Shown: piece by piece, positions 12,873 through 24,468 of the stretch
How positions within the stretch are numbered: the first letter of the stretch is position 1
Layout of the letters: every line of letters starts with the position of its first letter
Source: Dioscorea cayenensis subsp. rotundata
Taxonomy: Eukaryota > Streptophyta > Magnoliopsida > Dioscoreales > Dioscoreaceae
DNA: 64,000 nt
Direction of reading: 5' to 3'
Assembly (NCBI RefSeq): GCF_009730915.1
Contig: NC_052475.1
Span: 31,743,016 to 31,807,015 of the forward strand
The notes under the pieces: generated by a model
Told to the model about the DNA's origin: nothing
The model's database searches: none
The model's input: the letters and a program-made list of their open reading frames with translations, nothing else
Program-made: the position numbers and the translations under genes

Positions 12873-13376
12873 ATGAGGAACATGATTCTAAGCATTGCCA
12901 CACAAATCATGGTCATGGCTATCATCATCTCAATAGTGCTCTTGTTCATTGGCATTGGGGTTCTAGTCCTCATCCATGCTTGTATTGTGGGAAGGGCTTT
13001 CAGGAGAGGCCTTAGTACCATGACAAGGGGTGACACTTGTGAGAAAACTAACCATGGCTTGTCACTTGATGACTTGCAACAACTCCCTTGTTTTGAGTTT
13101 CGGGGAGGTGGCGGTGCTGCTGCCATCGGCACATTGGACTGTGCTGTTTGTCTTGAGAGCTTTCAGATTGGTGAGAAGTGTAGGTTGCTTCCTGTCTGTA
13201 AACATAGTTTTCATGTGCACTGTGTGGACTCTTGGCTGATGATGAGTCCCATTTGCCCCATTTGCCGGACTAGTGTTGATCATCGCAAAATTGGTAGTGT
13301 TTCCGGTGTTGGGATTGAGCTTGGAGACACACCGGGAGTTGTTGTCGGGTTTCTGGTCAGTGATGCTCATTCTTAG
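12873..13376 (+). CDS. ATL-type RING-H2 E3 ubiquitin ligase
   Basis: A single-exon frame of 167 residues. Residues about 8-33 form one hydrophobic membrane segment. It is followed by a basic stretch (GRAFRRG), then the family's GLD-like box (GLSLDDLQQLPCFEF). The RING-H2 finger spans about residues 89-131: CAVC, 14 residues, C-K-H, two residues, H, two residues, C, ten residues, CPIC. It carries the Trp after the metal ligands (CVDSWL) and the Pro before CPIC's neighbour that mark ATL proteins. Such proteins sit in membranes and transfer ubiquitin from an E2 to target proteins, often in stress or defence responses. The start was set at ATG 12873 because the frame upstream opens with TTG and no other ATG. 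A leader intron probably runs from the donor CAAG/GTACAC near 12637 to 12793. The specific target is unknown. Confidence 0.88.
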   Translation: MRNMILSIATQIMVMAIIISIVLLFIGIGVLVLIHACIVGRAFRRGLSTMTRGDTCEKTNHGLSLDDLQQLPCFEFRGGGGAAAIGTLDCAVCLESFQIGEKCRLLPVCKHSFHVHCVDSWLMMSPICPICRTSVDHRKIGSVSGVGIELGDTPGVVVGFLVSDAHS

Positions 13377-13478
13377 TAGGATGTGTTTGATATTTTGATA
13401 CTGAATGAATGCTGTGTGTCTTTGTCTATAGAGAATGAATGCATTGTGATTAGTATGATTTATCGCTTGTTTCATTTA

Positions 13479-14340
13479 AATGATAAAATGCTAGATTTTA
13501 CTGGTTTTTTACGACATCTTTGATTGTTTCTTGATCAACATGCTTTTGTTGGAGGGTTCTCTATTTTTATACTATGAACTTTCCATGCATCACAAATCAA
13601 ATTAGGCTGGGTCCCTTAATATCATATTATACACTGTGCCAGCACCTAACAAATGATAAATTTTTTAGTTCTCAGATACAATCTTCAGTTGGGTTAATTA
13701 GAGACATTTTTAATTCAATATGCTTTGTCACTCATGACCCACAGAAGGCCAAATGGACATTCTGGCTCAAGTTCAACACATGAATGTTTTATTTAGTACC
13801 ATTATTCTTTATGAACAGTATCAATCAAAACTTTGTGGGGGGGGGAATAAAGGTATTTTGAATTTGCGATTCAATGAATGAACTTTCTTGCTATTTCACC
13901 TTTTACATGTAAATGATAAAATCCTAGATTTTACTGGTTATTTTCCAACATCTTTGATTGTTGTTTGATCAATGTGCTTAGTTTGAGGAGTCTCTGCTTT
14001 TATATTATGAACTGTGCATGCTTCATAAATCAAATTTGACTGGGTCCATTAATACCATATTATACTGTGCATTCACCTAACAAATGATAAATTTTTTAGT
14101 TCTTGGATACATTTTGCAGTTGGGTTAGTTAGAAACATTTTTAATTCAAGAAACTTTGGCACTGATGACCCACAAAAGGTCAATTGGAAATTCTGGTTTA
14201 AGTTGAACACTTGAATCTTTTATTTAATACAATTATCCTTTGTGAATAGGATCAATCTAAACTTAGGGAATAAAAGGTATTTTGAAGTTGTGACTCAATG
14301 AATGAACTTTTCTTAAGATTCTTGCTATTTCAGTTAATTA
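13479..14340 (+). repeat. Two-copy ~430-bp tandem duplication
   Basis: Copy one (about 13479-13905) and copy two (about 13911-14340) align end to end with many substitutions and small gaps. Shared landmarks are CTAGATTTTACTGGTT, CACCTAACAAATGATAAA, a block beginning ATGACCCACA, and AATGAATGAACTTT. It begins about 100 bp after the RING-H2 stop, so copy one may include the gene's 3' untranslated region. Copy one also has a run of nine G at about 13838. Confidence 0.88.
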
Positions 14341-15016
14341 TCTTGTTTGACCATCATGTTGATTATCACATACCACATCAATGTGAATGATGTGTGCACA
14401 TTAAACATATTGTCATCTTTCAATTTTCCGCAAATGTTTGAGAGATTTCTAATGTTAATAACCTGCTTATGATGTCCATTTTGAACTATAATACGTACTT
14501 GAAGCATAATTCAAACACTTTCGAGAAACACAAACGATTTTCCCATGCATAACCATGAATTTTTGCTTGTGATTTCATCAACTTCTCTGTTTCATATGGA
14601 GTTGTTTTTTGAACTTTAGAAGAAATAATAGTGTGCTGAACTTAATTTCCAAAAAGGATGTCCTTGGAAATTATGACAACTTTTCTGGAAAAGCAGATGA
14701 CAAATTATTAGTGACAAAATATAGACAGCTTTTGCTCTCGAGGCCAAGTCGTACCTCCTCAGCGAGCTTTTTGATCAATTCCTAAATTATTTGTGTTGCA
14801 AATAGCACTTTTTCTTGTAGTGATCTAAATGTAGATGGTTTACTCTTTTAACTATTCCAACTAGTCAATTCAAAAGCATGCTCTTATTAATAAAAGGGAG
14901 AACCAAGGAGATGCAAATTGACTCAAGTTGAGAACAACTACCAATGGATTGCTCCCACAGAGAGAGAGAGAGAGAAGGAAGGGAGGGGGGGTAATTTCAA
15001 GAAGGAAAGCTATTGA
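14341..15016. other. Intergenic
   Basis: No gene seen. A GA run lies at about 14958-14975. Confidence 0.4.
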
Positions 15017-15187
15017 GAGAATTCTGCTTCTGTTCTTTGTTTATGTTTATTAAATTTGATCATATTTTCTTATGCAAGCATTGATTATTTTCAAGAAATA
15101 CAAAGAACTATTGTGTTATATATGCCACATCATTCACCAGAAATCCGTTTTTAATAAACATAAACAAAGAACAGGAGCAGAATTCTC
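15017..15187. repeat. 38-bp inverted repeat with ~95-bp loop
   Basis: The arm at 15017-15054 (GAGAATTCTGCTTCTGTTCT onward) is the reverse complement of 15150-15187 with one mismatch. Both arms are followed on the plus strand by TTTGATCATAT. The right arm ends about 40 bp before the palindromic MITE, so this may be an older disrupted element. Confidence 0.8.
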
Positions 15188-15227
15188 TTTTTGATCATAT
15201 TTGTGATTGTGTTTTTTTTTTTACCCA

Positions 15228-15749
15228 CTCTTTTTGGGTAAATATCTTGTGTGGATACGGTAATATAATCAAATTTCATTTTGAATATCAAACTTCAATT
15301 TATATCATTTTTAATACCCAATTTTAATTTTGTTTCACTAAGAGAGTACCAAGGGGTTTATTGAAGGAATTTGATAATGTGGCTGTCGGAATTGCCTTGT
15401 TAGTAGCAATTTGTCCCATTGTTTACTTATGCTTACATGCCATGCCATCAACGATGTTCACATAGTCACTTATTATGCAAATCAACAATGTCCACGTATA
15501 CATAATAAGTGACCACGTGAGCATTGTTGATAATGTGGCATGTACACGTTAGTTGATGATGAGCCGAATTGCTATTGACGAGCAATTCTCACAACCACGT
15601 CATCATATCCCTTTTGAAAACCCTTTGGTATTTTCCTAGTGAAATCAAATTGAAGTTAAGTAACTGAAATGATATAAATTGAAGCTTGATGCTCAAAGTG
15701 AAAATTGACAATAGAGTAGAATGCACTCAAGACATTTACCCCTCTTTTT
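15228..15749. mobile_element. 506-bp palindromic MITE with 8-bp target duplication
   Basis: The element body is 15236-15741. It begins GGGTAAATATCTTG and ends CAAGACATTTACCC, and is flanked on both sides by CTCTTTTT (15228-15235 and 15742-15749). Nearly the whole length folds back on itself. ACTTCAATTTATATCATTT (left) pairs with AAATGATATAAATTGAAG (right). TACCAAGGGGTTT pairs with AAACCCTTTGGTA. Near the centre, AGTCACTTATTATG pairs with CATAATAAGTGACC. The 8-bp target duplication suits hAT-type transposition. There is no coding capacity. Confidence 0.9.
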
Positions 15750-18440
15750 CCAATATCCATTCTGCTGCATTTTGTTTGCCATCCTTTGAAAAGAGGATCA
15801 TTGGCTTCTAATCATATTGATTAATTATTTACGATTTTTGGGTCATTGATTTGCTAAGATGAGCGGCAAGATCGCTAAAAAAGACACGGGCATGCACACG
15901 CTTCAGCAGAGCAAGTAGGAGCGAGATCTGTACATACATAGACATTGGAATCATTCACATACAACTACGAACTCACACTCCTAATAATATGCTTCTCACT
16001 CATTATTTAAACTTGTGAAAAGTTTTAATAGGGATCCACATACCAATAGATCACTTAATCATTGATAATTTTTTAGATCATTGGTATTTAAAGCTGCTTT
16101 AAGAGATCATATGGATCTTAGTAGGTTTCATTCATATGGATCTTATTAGGTTTCATTCATTATTTTTATATACTTAAGGTAAATTCTTATTCATATATAG
16201 AGAGTGAACCTTATCAATTTCCGGATTGCTTTCTCTTTGTGGAGTAATTTTTGGACAACTACTTTAATTTATCCTAATTTTCAAAAAAATTATTCAAGCT
16301 TCTATTTTATCTCAACGAAAATAAGGAAAAACAAAAATGAATGTATAGCCCTTCAAGAGAATACTTAAATAAATTTAACAGAGACATACCTTACGTATAA
16401 TTTTACATTGCACAATTTAAATCTTATTTTTAATAAAGTTAAGCATTTTTTTTCTTGGGATAAATCCTATTGATAATGTAAACGTTTTAAAAGAATAAAA
16501 TGTAACTCACTTAAAAAAATAAATAAATAAATAAACCACTAATTTATTAATTTTTTTTTTTTTTTTTTGACATTAAGCAATAAATATCCCCATTTAAAGC
16601 TTAAATTAAAGATAGGACTAGACGTGGAATATACTTACAAACTCAACATCTTACCCTCATCTTACATAGGTTTTTAATCTTAAAACTTATTTGAAATAAG
16701 AACCCTATACAAAAAACCAGGTATCAATAAGCCAATTAACCAACCAGGTACTAACATCTTGCCCTAGCCCCATTTTTTAAAGAAATGGAGCTTGAGGAAA
16801 ATTTAAAATTTTACAAAAATAGTCGAGAATTCATTTGGATCTACTGTAACTTTAATGAGAATCATCCCCCTTTTTATATCCAACCGTTTCAAATGCTGCA
16901 AACTTATTAACAAAATGAAGCAGGATTAAACGATTTGTCAGCTACATCAAAATTAACGTTTCCATTTTACCGTAAAATAAAAAATAAAAAATAAAAAAAA
17001 GAAAAGAAGTCTTACTCTGAAGAAACTAAAACTAACCTAACCACCTTTAAAATCCATATCACAGAAGATTGGTACAAGTTTAACATTGTTTGACAACTAA
17101 ACCCAGGATAATCATTTTAATTCATAGCTCATCCTCATTACTTCAAAAACAGAAATTCCAAAGATAAAAAAAAGCTATGACCCTATTTAATCAATATCAT
17201 TAATCTAGGAAAAAAAAAAGGACATTATCCAAGAAGATATAAATAGACAGAACACTAAATATAATTGCTGAAAACATTGAAATTCATGCTTTAAAAAAAA
17301 AAAAAAAATGAAGATAATCAATAACCAATGTTTTTCCTTGCTCCAAAAACATTTCACGGGACCTCAGTCAGCTACTCCTTAGATAATTAAGGATCAATAA
17401 CCAATGTTTTTTCCTAATTTACCAAAGTAATATGAAATCTTTTAACCAATAGTTCTCCCTGATTTACCAAGATAGTATGTAATCCAGTCAGACCAACCTT
17501 GAGAACATACTAAAGTAACTCCATCTATTGGCATACTAATTCTCTGATAAAATATGATGGAAATTATATTAAGATTCATGGCAGGAAAATTATCAACATG
17601 TAATTAATTCATACCAAACACCAGCCTGCAAGTAAAATTTATAACCATTTCTTGAATCTTGTTTTTAATATAGCTTACTACCAGTTTTGAGGGGTCCAGT
17701 CAGTACTCCATATCAACCCCCAAGTATATGCCATTTACCTTATCTTAAACTTTGTTGCCCTTATACAACAACTAAGCAAATTTGTGATACTAAGTTGTTG
17801 CAGAGGCACGATTCTAGTTGTGCTTTGTGCAACTTCTAGGTTTTCAATTATTGGCATGCCAGGTGGAAGACGTGAAGACACATGTAGAGAAGAACCAGAG
17901 TCATTTAGGAGAGCAGGTCATCCGATGGGTGCCAACCTTGAGGCTTTTAACAGCACGGCAGCACCGCACCTCACAACAAACACAAAATGGGTATGTTCTT
18001 GTAAGATGTTCATAACCATCAACATTAAAGCATGCAGTATGTAATTCAATTCTGTAATATCATGAAACTGGCTATTATATCTATGAATTTAAGTTAAATA
18101 TTATAGAGTAGAAAAGGTAACCTCTCCAAATGACAGCAAGCTGATGAGAGTTCTCAAACTAAGGCAATGAGTTCACAAGCACCACTGTCAAAGTTAACCA
18201 CTTTGTCCATAGGCAAATATCATCCAACTACTTACTTCAACAATGTAAACAGTCGAGTTCCAGGAAAGAAGACTATAGCAACCAAAAAGTTTCATTTCTT
18301 CTTGCATGTCATATTCTTGTAGTCATGGTAGTGCACTTCAGCTCCGACTTCGGGCGTAAAGCTTGTCCCTGGCAGGTAGGCATCGATTAAAATGAACACA
18401 TGGTAAAAATAGCACATAGAAATCATGGGGTGCCTAGGAT
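15750..18440. other. Intergenic and probable 3' flank of RSZ22
   Basis: No gene was recognised over 2.7 kb. A 25-bp unit (CATATGGATCTTA...) is duplicated in tandem at 16108-16157. A segment at 17800-18010 is richer in GC than its surroundings but has no recognisable frame. The last few hundred bases before 18441 are probably the RSZ22 3' untranslated region. Confidence 0.4.
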
Positions 18441-20440
18441 TTAAGTTTTCATTAGTCTAGATGACAGAACAGAGTTGGTTCCCAACCCATTCATGTGATA
18501 AGAGTGATAAGAGGGTGACCGGCTGTAACTTCGCCCACGTTCAGGTGAATAGCTGTGATATCGTGAAGGTTTTCTTTCTGGACTGTAGCTTCTGCAGTAA
18601 CATTAAGTTTAGCTAAAGAAGCCATGCCTTCACAATTAACCTCAAAATAAATTCAAGAAAATTAACGGAAGGAAAATTTGCATGATTGACAAAGAAGGCA
18701 AACAGAATACGAGAAAGTATCAACAAATGTGACCAAATATTGAAGCATTAAAGTGAAATGGATAAAAACAAAAGACAAAACAGATGACAAAACCATCATC
18801 TTACCTGTGCCCATAGCTAGGGCTCCTGCGGTACTGAGGGCTAGGGGTCCTGCGGTAACGAGGGCTTGGGCTCCTGCGGTATCGAGGGTTAGGACTCCTG
18901 CGGTAGTGCGGGCTAAGGCCCCTGCTGTAACGAGGGCTAGGGCTCCTGCGTCTTCCACTACCAAATCCTCCAGGACCAATTCGCAAGCGGCACTCACGAG
19001 CAAAATGACCTGGTTCACCACATTCATAGCAATTCAAGTCATCACTAAGGGAACGTCTACCGCGACCATCGGCCCTTGAGTTATGCGACATCTCCACACG
19101 CAAGCCATTCTTCCCTGTAAAACAAAATGCCCCATTTGTTTGGCAAGAAAAATCTCATTAACTAACCAGAGAAAGATAGAGCAAAAGGCATGATACAGAT
19201 GCTTTCGCAGCACAGATTTTGTTAAACTCAGCCAATTCAAACCCCTGCCCTATATTTTGGCCAGAGAACAGGTCAAGCAAAAGTTCCCATAAGAAGCAAT
19301 TTCCATCCAGATAATGTAATTTTCGGATTCAAGGTCCCGCTTATTTGAACCAAACTAGGAAATCATTTCAAACTGATTAATCCAGCATTAGGGAGTCGAG
19401 GCGCAGACACAAGAAATGAATAATGGGTCATACAGTGTATGAAAGAACCTCCAAAACTACAGATGGCAGAATATTCCAGAGAAAACATACAGTGGAATTT
19501 GTGAAAGGCAACCAACTGTAATCATTGATAATTGATAAAGCAAGCACCAAAGAACCCCACAACTAGAAAATGATAGATAGAAGCACACATGTATTTTTGA
19601 AGCTGAAGCAACATTAATAAATGATGAGCAACCAGACCTTTTTTTTTTATTGGTTTCCAACAAGATCCCGTAGTGCAAAGGTGGTTAAAAGCAAACAACA
19701 GAAGACATACACTAGATACTTAAACCCCGTAACTTTTTACACAATAAAAGGATTCAACTAATATGAACTGTTTATATATTATCTTAAAATATAGAGAAAC
19801 AAAAATAAGCATTATAAACTCTCTAGGGAACATGGACTAAATCTTGTTATGCGCAAAAGCACTCATCTAAAGAAGCATAAAAGATAAAAGCAGCCTGTTC
19901 AACATAGAAGAGGCATACAATTTTTTAGGCTTGAAATGAAATAAAATCCAATGATTTGGATGCTGGTGGGTAAAAAAATTGGAAACATATAGCATATCAT
20001 ACCATCAAGTCCATCAATAGCATCCAAAGCATCTCTCCTATCATCAAATTCAATAAAAGCATAACCAGGAGGTCTTCGAGCAACCCAAACACTATATCCA
20101 ATAAACAGAAAGTGTAAATCACATTACCACAACCTAAATAAATAATAAAAAAAAAAAAGCCAAAAATCGACATATAAAAACATTTGGTTATCAGAACTTT
20201 GGTATTATAATAACCTACTCCCATAGTGTAAATCTGCAACATCAGTACTGATCCATTTGAGGGACTTAAAGCAAAAGTGATACTACAAGCTTCAGTAAAC
20301 ATGGAAAAAAGCAGAATTTCACGTAATTTGAGATAATTTTCAGCATTTTACCTTCTAAGTACACCATAAACGCGGAATTCATCCTCTAGTTCTCTTTCTG
20401 TGACATGTGGATCCAAGTTCCCAACATATACTCGAGCCAT
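18441..20440 (-). CDS. RSZ22: Serine/arginine-rich splicing factor, RSZ22-like (one RRM, one zinc knuckle)
   Basis: Four coding exons on the minus strand, 20440-20352, 20091-20003, 19114-18805 and 18591-18441, join in frame to 212 residues. The RNA recognition motif spans about residues 1-70: it opens [11 protein letters not shown] (RNP2) and carries PPGYAFIEF (RNP1). A CCHC zinc knuckle follows ([14 protein letters not shown]). The tail is an arginine/serine domain of SPxPRYRR octads. RSZ proteins bind exonic enhancers and recruit the spliceosome in the nucleus. The usual family length is about 185-200, so this is complete. The start at 20440 matches the family; another in-frame ATG lies six bases upstream. 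A leader intron probably runs from 21000 to about 20449. The octad repeat shows in the DNA as 24-bp units around 18830-18950, where copy number could change. Confidence 0.95.
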
Positions 20441-20446
20441 TACCAT

Positions 20447-21060
20447 CCTAAAGCATGTTAATAATGATTAGTTGTATTACACCAACCAGAGAAGCAAGAC
20501 AACTTAATAGAGATGCAAGGCAACTTAATAGAAACAACTCTAATTCTCAATAATCCATTTGATTAATCAATTTTAAGAAATTTTGGAACAAATTAATAAT
20601 TGAACTCCAATTGTATAATAAATTTTGGGGCAAGGGAAAATATATATATTATATATATATTCCGCAACCTACGGAACAAGGAAGTACGAATAAAATATCT
20701 TTTCGCCATTGAATATTCAACGCCGAACAAACAAAAACCCTAATCTGTAAATCAATCAAGATTCCGACAACATTTGAGAAGAAATCTTGCAAATCTTGCA
20801 TTAAAAAATATTTAAGAAAACACTAATTTCATCACCGACGAGAAATTCAAGGGATATACTCATCAAGATGTTAACAAATCATCAATTCCGTTTCATAATC
20901 AGGAACAAGAACGACAACAAAAGGCATATATATAACAAAAGATTAAAAAAAACATTCTTGAAATCGATCTAGAATTTTCTAGTCGATCGAAGAAGAATAC
21001 CTCAGCGAAGAAGAACAATTCAAGGGCGATTGACGTCAGTGCTCGTGAAGTGAGAATAGG
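20447..21060 (-). promoter_or_regulatory. RSZ22 leader intron and 5' untranslated exon
   Basis: On the minus strand a donor GAG/GTATTC at about 21001 and an acceptor CTTTAG at about 20450 fit a leader intron. The untranslated first exon would lie at about 21001-21060. A TA-rich run sits inside the intron at about 20640-20660. Confidence 0.5.
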
Positions 21061-21589
21061 GTTTTCGTTTGATAGATCATAGATGGAGTTGATAAATGTT
21101 ACATAAATAAAATAGGAATCAGAAATTTTGCAATCAACACCTAATGAATGTTCAAATTAAAAGATTACTGGAGTAATATTTTGCAGGGACTAATACGTAT
21201 TTTTGAGCATGAATTCGTTCAGTCTAATAAAAGGATATCGGATAACAGCCCAATCCCTTACCGGCCAGGTGACAGGTGGCATGCTAATTGCTTGCTGTGT
21301 GAGCACTGCACAGGATCCTGCACATATCTGATGATTATATATGTATTTGTCGTATTTTATAAAAATAAATATTATATAAAATAATTTTAATACACAATTA
21401 ATTTTTTTTAAAAAAAATTATAACATGGTATATAAAAAAATTCATGTAAATCAGAAAGACCTAAAAAGAAGTTCAGATCGGTTCAATTCAATTTATTACA
21501 AGGTCCAATTTTTACTGATTTACATGATTTTTATCTTCTAACTTACAAGAGCAAGATAATATTATCCACCTTTTTTTTTAAAAAAAAAA
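21061..21589. other. Intergenic, RSZ22 upstream region
   Basis: AT-rich and carrying the presumed RSZ22 promoter. No transcript start or TATA box can be fixed with confidence. Confidence 0.35.
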
Positions 21590-22606
21590 ACAAGAGCCAG
21601 ATGAATGCAAAGCGCATGAAATAAACTCTGCCTATCAAAATCCTGAGAACTGGCCAACGGCCTTTGGATCAATTAACATCGGGACCCTTGCGTAAAGTGT
21701 TCGTTTCGGGGAGGACCCGGGATCGAACCTCATAGCTCACTGCAGGTGAGGCGTATGGGCTCGACGCTGAGCCTCGCTCACGACGCCCCCTGCCAGGTTT
21801 TTGCCTTTCTCTACGAAAAATCCTGAGAACTGGTAGAGCAAAATTTCCCAGAAATTTCCATCCAAATAATGCAGGGCTAGGATTGAAAGTCCAGATTATT
21901 TGAAAAATCACTCGGCAATGATCAAACCAACAGCAAAGAGACAACCCAAGGCAGCAATATCTAGGAAAAATTACCTGGCTACAGATTAGTCCAGAGGCAA
22001 TGACAAGATATGAATTTTGGGTGTTAAGGCATACTAAAGAACCTCAAAAACTAGAGATTGACAGAATGCCTCACAGAAAATCCACGGTAGAATTTGTTAG
22101 TAAGGCAACCAAAGTTGATAATTGACAGAGCAAGCATCAAAAGATTCCATAAACACTAGTGCATGATAGAAAGTAGCAGGCATGTATTCTTGAAGCTGAG
22201 ATGACATCAATAAATTATGAACAACCAGAGCAAATGATTCTGTTCATTTGTTTACAACTGGGTGGGTCCTGTAGTACTGTGAAGGTTAAACGAAAGAAGA
22301 AGAAAGGTTATACACTTGATCTTTAAAAACCAGCAATATTTTACATGAAATGAAAGAGTTCAACTACTTTAAGTTGCTTGTATTCTCTCATAATGTTGAG
22401 GCAAAAAGGAAAATTATAAAGGTTTTCAGAAGCATGGACCAAATACAGAACAAGTACACCATTTCTGAGGCTTGATATGAAGTAAAAGTTAAAGATTTGT
22501 ATGTTGGCGAGTTAAGAATTTGGAATAACAATAGCATATCATACCTTCAAACTCTTTAATAGCAGCTAAAGCATCTTTCTTATCATTAAATGTCACAAAA
22601 GCATAA
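21590..22606 (-). pseudogene. Truncated second copy of RSZ22 (intron plus part of RRM exon 2)
   Basis: This stretch matches the RSZ22 intron at about 19150-19980 in the same order and orientation. Landmarks include ATTTCCATCCAAATAATG against ATTTCCATCCAGATAATG, the block around GATAATTGACAGAGCAAGCA, and a shared GAAGCTGA block. At the far end (22555-22606) the minus strand reads YAFVTFNDKKDALAAIKEF followed by a GTATG donor, matching RSZ22 exon 2 ([19 protein letters not shown]). The copy stops inside the RNP1 codons at the gypsy boundary at 22607. No first exon, zinc-knuckle exon or RS exon is present, so it cannot make a protein. Confidence 0.85.
21637..21843 (-). mobile_element. tRNA-derived SINE with 17-bp target duplication
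   Basis: The body at 21654-21826 is flanked by perfect 17-bp copies of AAAATCCTGAGAACTGG (21637-21653 and 21827-21843). Read on the minus strand it is GC-rich compared with its host. It carries GGTTCGATCCC, which fits the RNA polymerase III B box, and upstream CTGGCAGGGGGCGTC in the place of an A box. It sits inside the RSZ22 duplicate, so it arrived after that duplication. Confidence 0.85.
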
Positions 22607-23935
22607 TGTAATAAATGAACCCATCTCTCTACTGAATTAGCAATTCAATGAAATTCAGATTTCAATAAGAACTTTCACAGATTGTGTTCATTCACTACTG
22701 AAATGAGAATCAACAACAATTAAGCTTCAGATCTAATTGGAAATCCAAATCACTCCAAGGAATTACTCAGATCAATTTGGAAATTGTTCTAATAATGAAG
22801 ATAATAGCTGATTCCATTGTACTAATGCATGTCTTACTTCTTCACCATTACAAAAAATTGATCTAGTCTGAAAAATAGCCAATAATTGTAAAATTGGACC
22901 TTCTTCCAACGTGATCAATGGCAATAGAATGTGTGAAGAAAAAGATTGAGCATCTCCTTGACACTTGTTAAGCACAGAGACATGAAATACCGGATGTAAA
23001 CGAGCTTCAGGAGGTAATTGCAATTTATAAGCCACAGTTCCAATTTTCTGCAGAACTTTAGATGGACCAAAGTATCTCATACCAAGTTTTTGATTTTTTT
23101 TTGATTTTTTTTTTTTTTCCTCAAAGCAACTGAATGCTGCCTATATGGTTGCAGTTTCACCAATACCCAATCACCTTCCTAAAAAAAAAAAAACTTATTT
23201 TCTTTTCTTATCTGCCATGTTTTTCATCCTGGTTTGAGCTCTAAGTAGATTCTTCTTCAATTGTGCTATGACTGTCACTTTGTTGAAGTAAAGTAGTGAC
23301 CTCAGGAGCATCATTTTCATTAGAGTAATAAGTGAGCAATTGTGGGGGATCTCTGCCATATGCCACCTAAAATGGTGTTATTTCAGCACTGCTGTGATAA
23401 GCCCTATTGTACCAAAATTGTGCCCACGGCAACAATTGGACCCATGCTTTAGGATTGTCTGAAACAAAGCATCGCAAGTACATTTATAAACACTTATTAA
23501 GAGCTTCGGATTGACCATCTGTTTGTGGATGGTAAGAGGAAGACATTGATAAAGTAGTTCCCATTGCTTTGAATAGATGCTGCCAAAATTTACTTATAAA
23601 TTTGCTGTCTCTGTCACTCATTATTGATTTTGGAACTCTGTGTCTGTGTAGTTCAGCACATCGTGAATAAAAGCCTCTGCCACAATTTTGCTATCAAAAT
23701 CAGACTGTAATGGAATAAAATATCCGAATTTTGACAGCCTATCAATGACAACATATATAACTGTATAGCCTTTAGACCTTGGCAATCCCACAATAAAGTC
23801 CATGGCAATATCATTCCCAATTTGATTTGGAATGGGTAATAGCTGTAGTAAACCCCAGGATAAGTATGGTCTATTTTTGCTTTTTGACAAATCAAACAGT
23901 AAATCCTCAGGATAAGTTATGCTAACCACTTAATT
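22607..23935 (-). mobile_element. Ty3/gypsy LTR retrotransposon fragment (integrase and 3' end)
   Basis: On the minus strand, pieces of a pol polyprotein run in order from 23929 to 22772: an integrase core segment (DFIVGLPRSKG and DRLSKFGYF), then SDRDSKF, then a block that reads HPQTDGQSEALNKCL, then [26 protein letters not shown] and a chromatin-side tail [10 protein letters not shown]. Frames are interrupted by stops and shifts, so the copy is dead. The left edge at 22607 begins TG, as an LTR end should. Protease, reverse transcriptase and RNase H are absent, and the right boundary near 23935 is a truncation without a matching flank. Confidence 0.9.
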
Positions 23936-24437
23936 GGTTGTGGGATTTTGGAGGGTTGACTCAGGTGAGCTGAGTTAAGAGGAGGGAAGTGTGTTTGGTT
24001 GGGGGGAGCAAAGAGGAGGAGGAAAAACATCTTTCCAAACTCCTCACATCCCATCTCTTCAAATACAGGTATTAAAAAAAAATTTAGTAGTTAAACTTCT
24101 ATGAAAAGATCAAATTATCCTTCATCAATTTGAGAAATTACCATAATACCTTTTAAAACTTAATTTCACCTTTCATATTATCTTTTTCTCGTATTTTTTT
24201 AATGTGTAAAGATTAATAATAATAATTTTTTTTAAAATAATAATAATAACATACAAATTTAAAAAAGGATAATTATATAAATAATATTATTACTAATATT
24301 AATATTAATATTAACAAAGTTTGTACAAAATAATCCTAAATATGTATAAACAAATTATTATGATTAATTTCATATTAAAGGGAAAATTAATAAAATACAC
24401 ATTATATCTCTCCTTACTCCTCCTCACTTCTTCTAAC

Positions 24438-24468
<31 letters not shown>

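Noticed and set aside
12716-13475. Long minus-strand frames opposite the RING-H2 gene
   Set aside because: They are shadows of the real plus-strand gene and of a trinucleotide repeat (poly-Asn/Gln).
17784-18044. Overlapping plus-strand frames downstream of RSZ22
   Set aside because: Two frames of similar length overlap and neither resembles a known family. No splice or start context supports them.
18753-19079. Plus-strand frame of Ala/Pro/Arg repeats
   Set aside because: It is the antisense of the RSZ22 arginine/serine octads.
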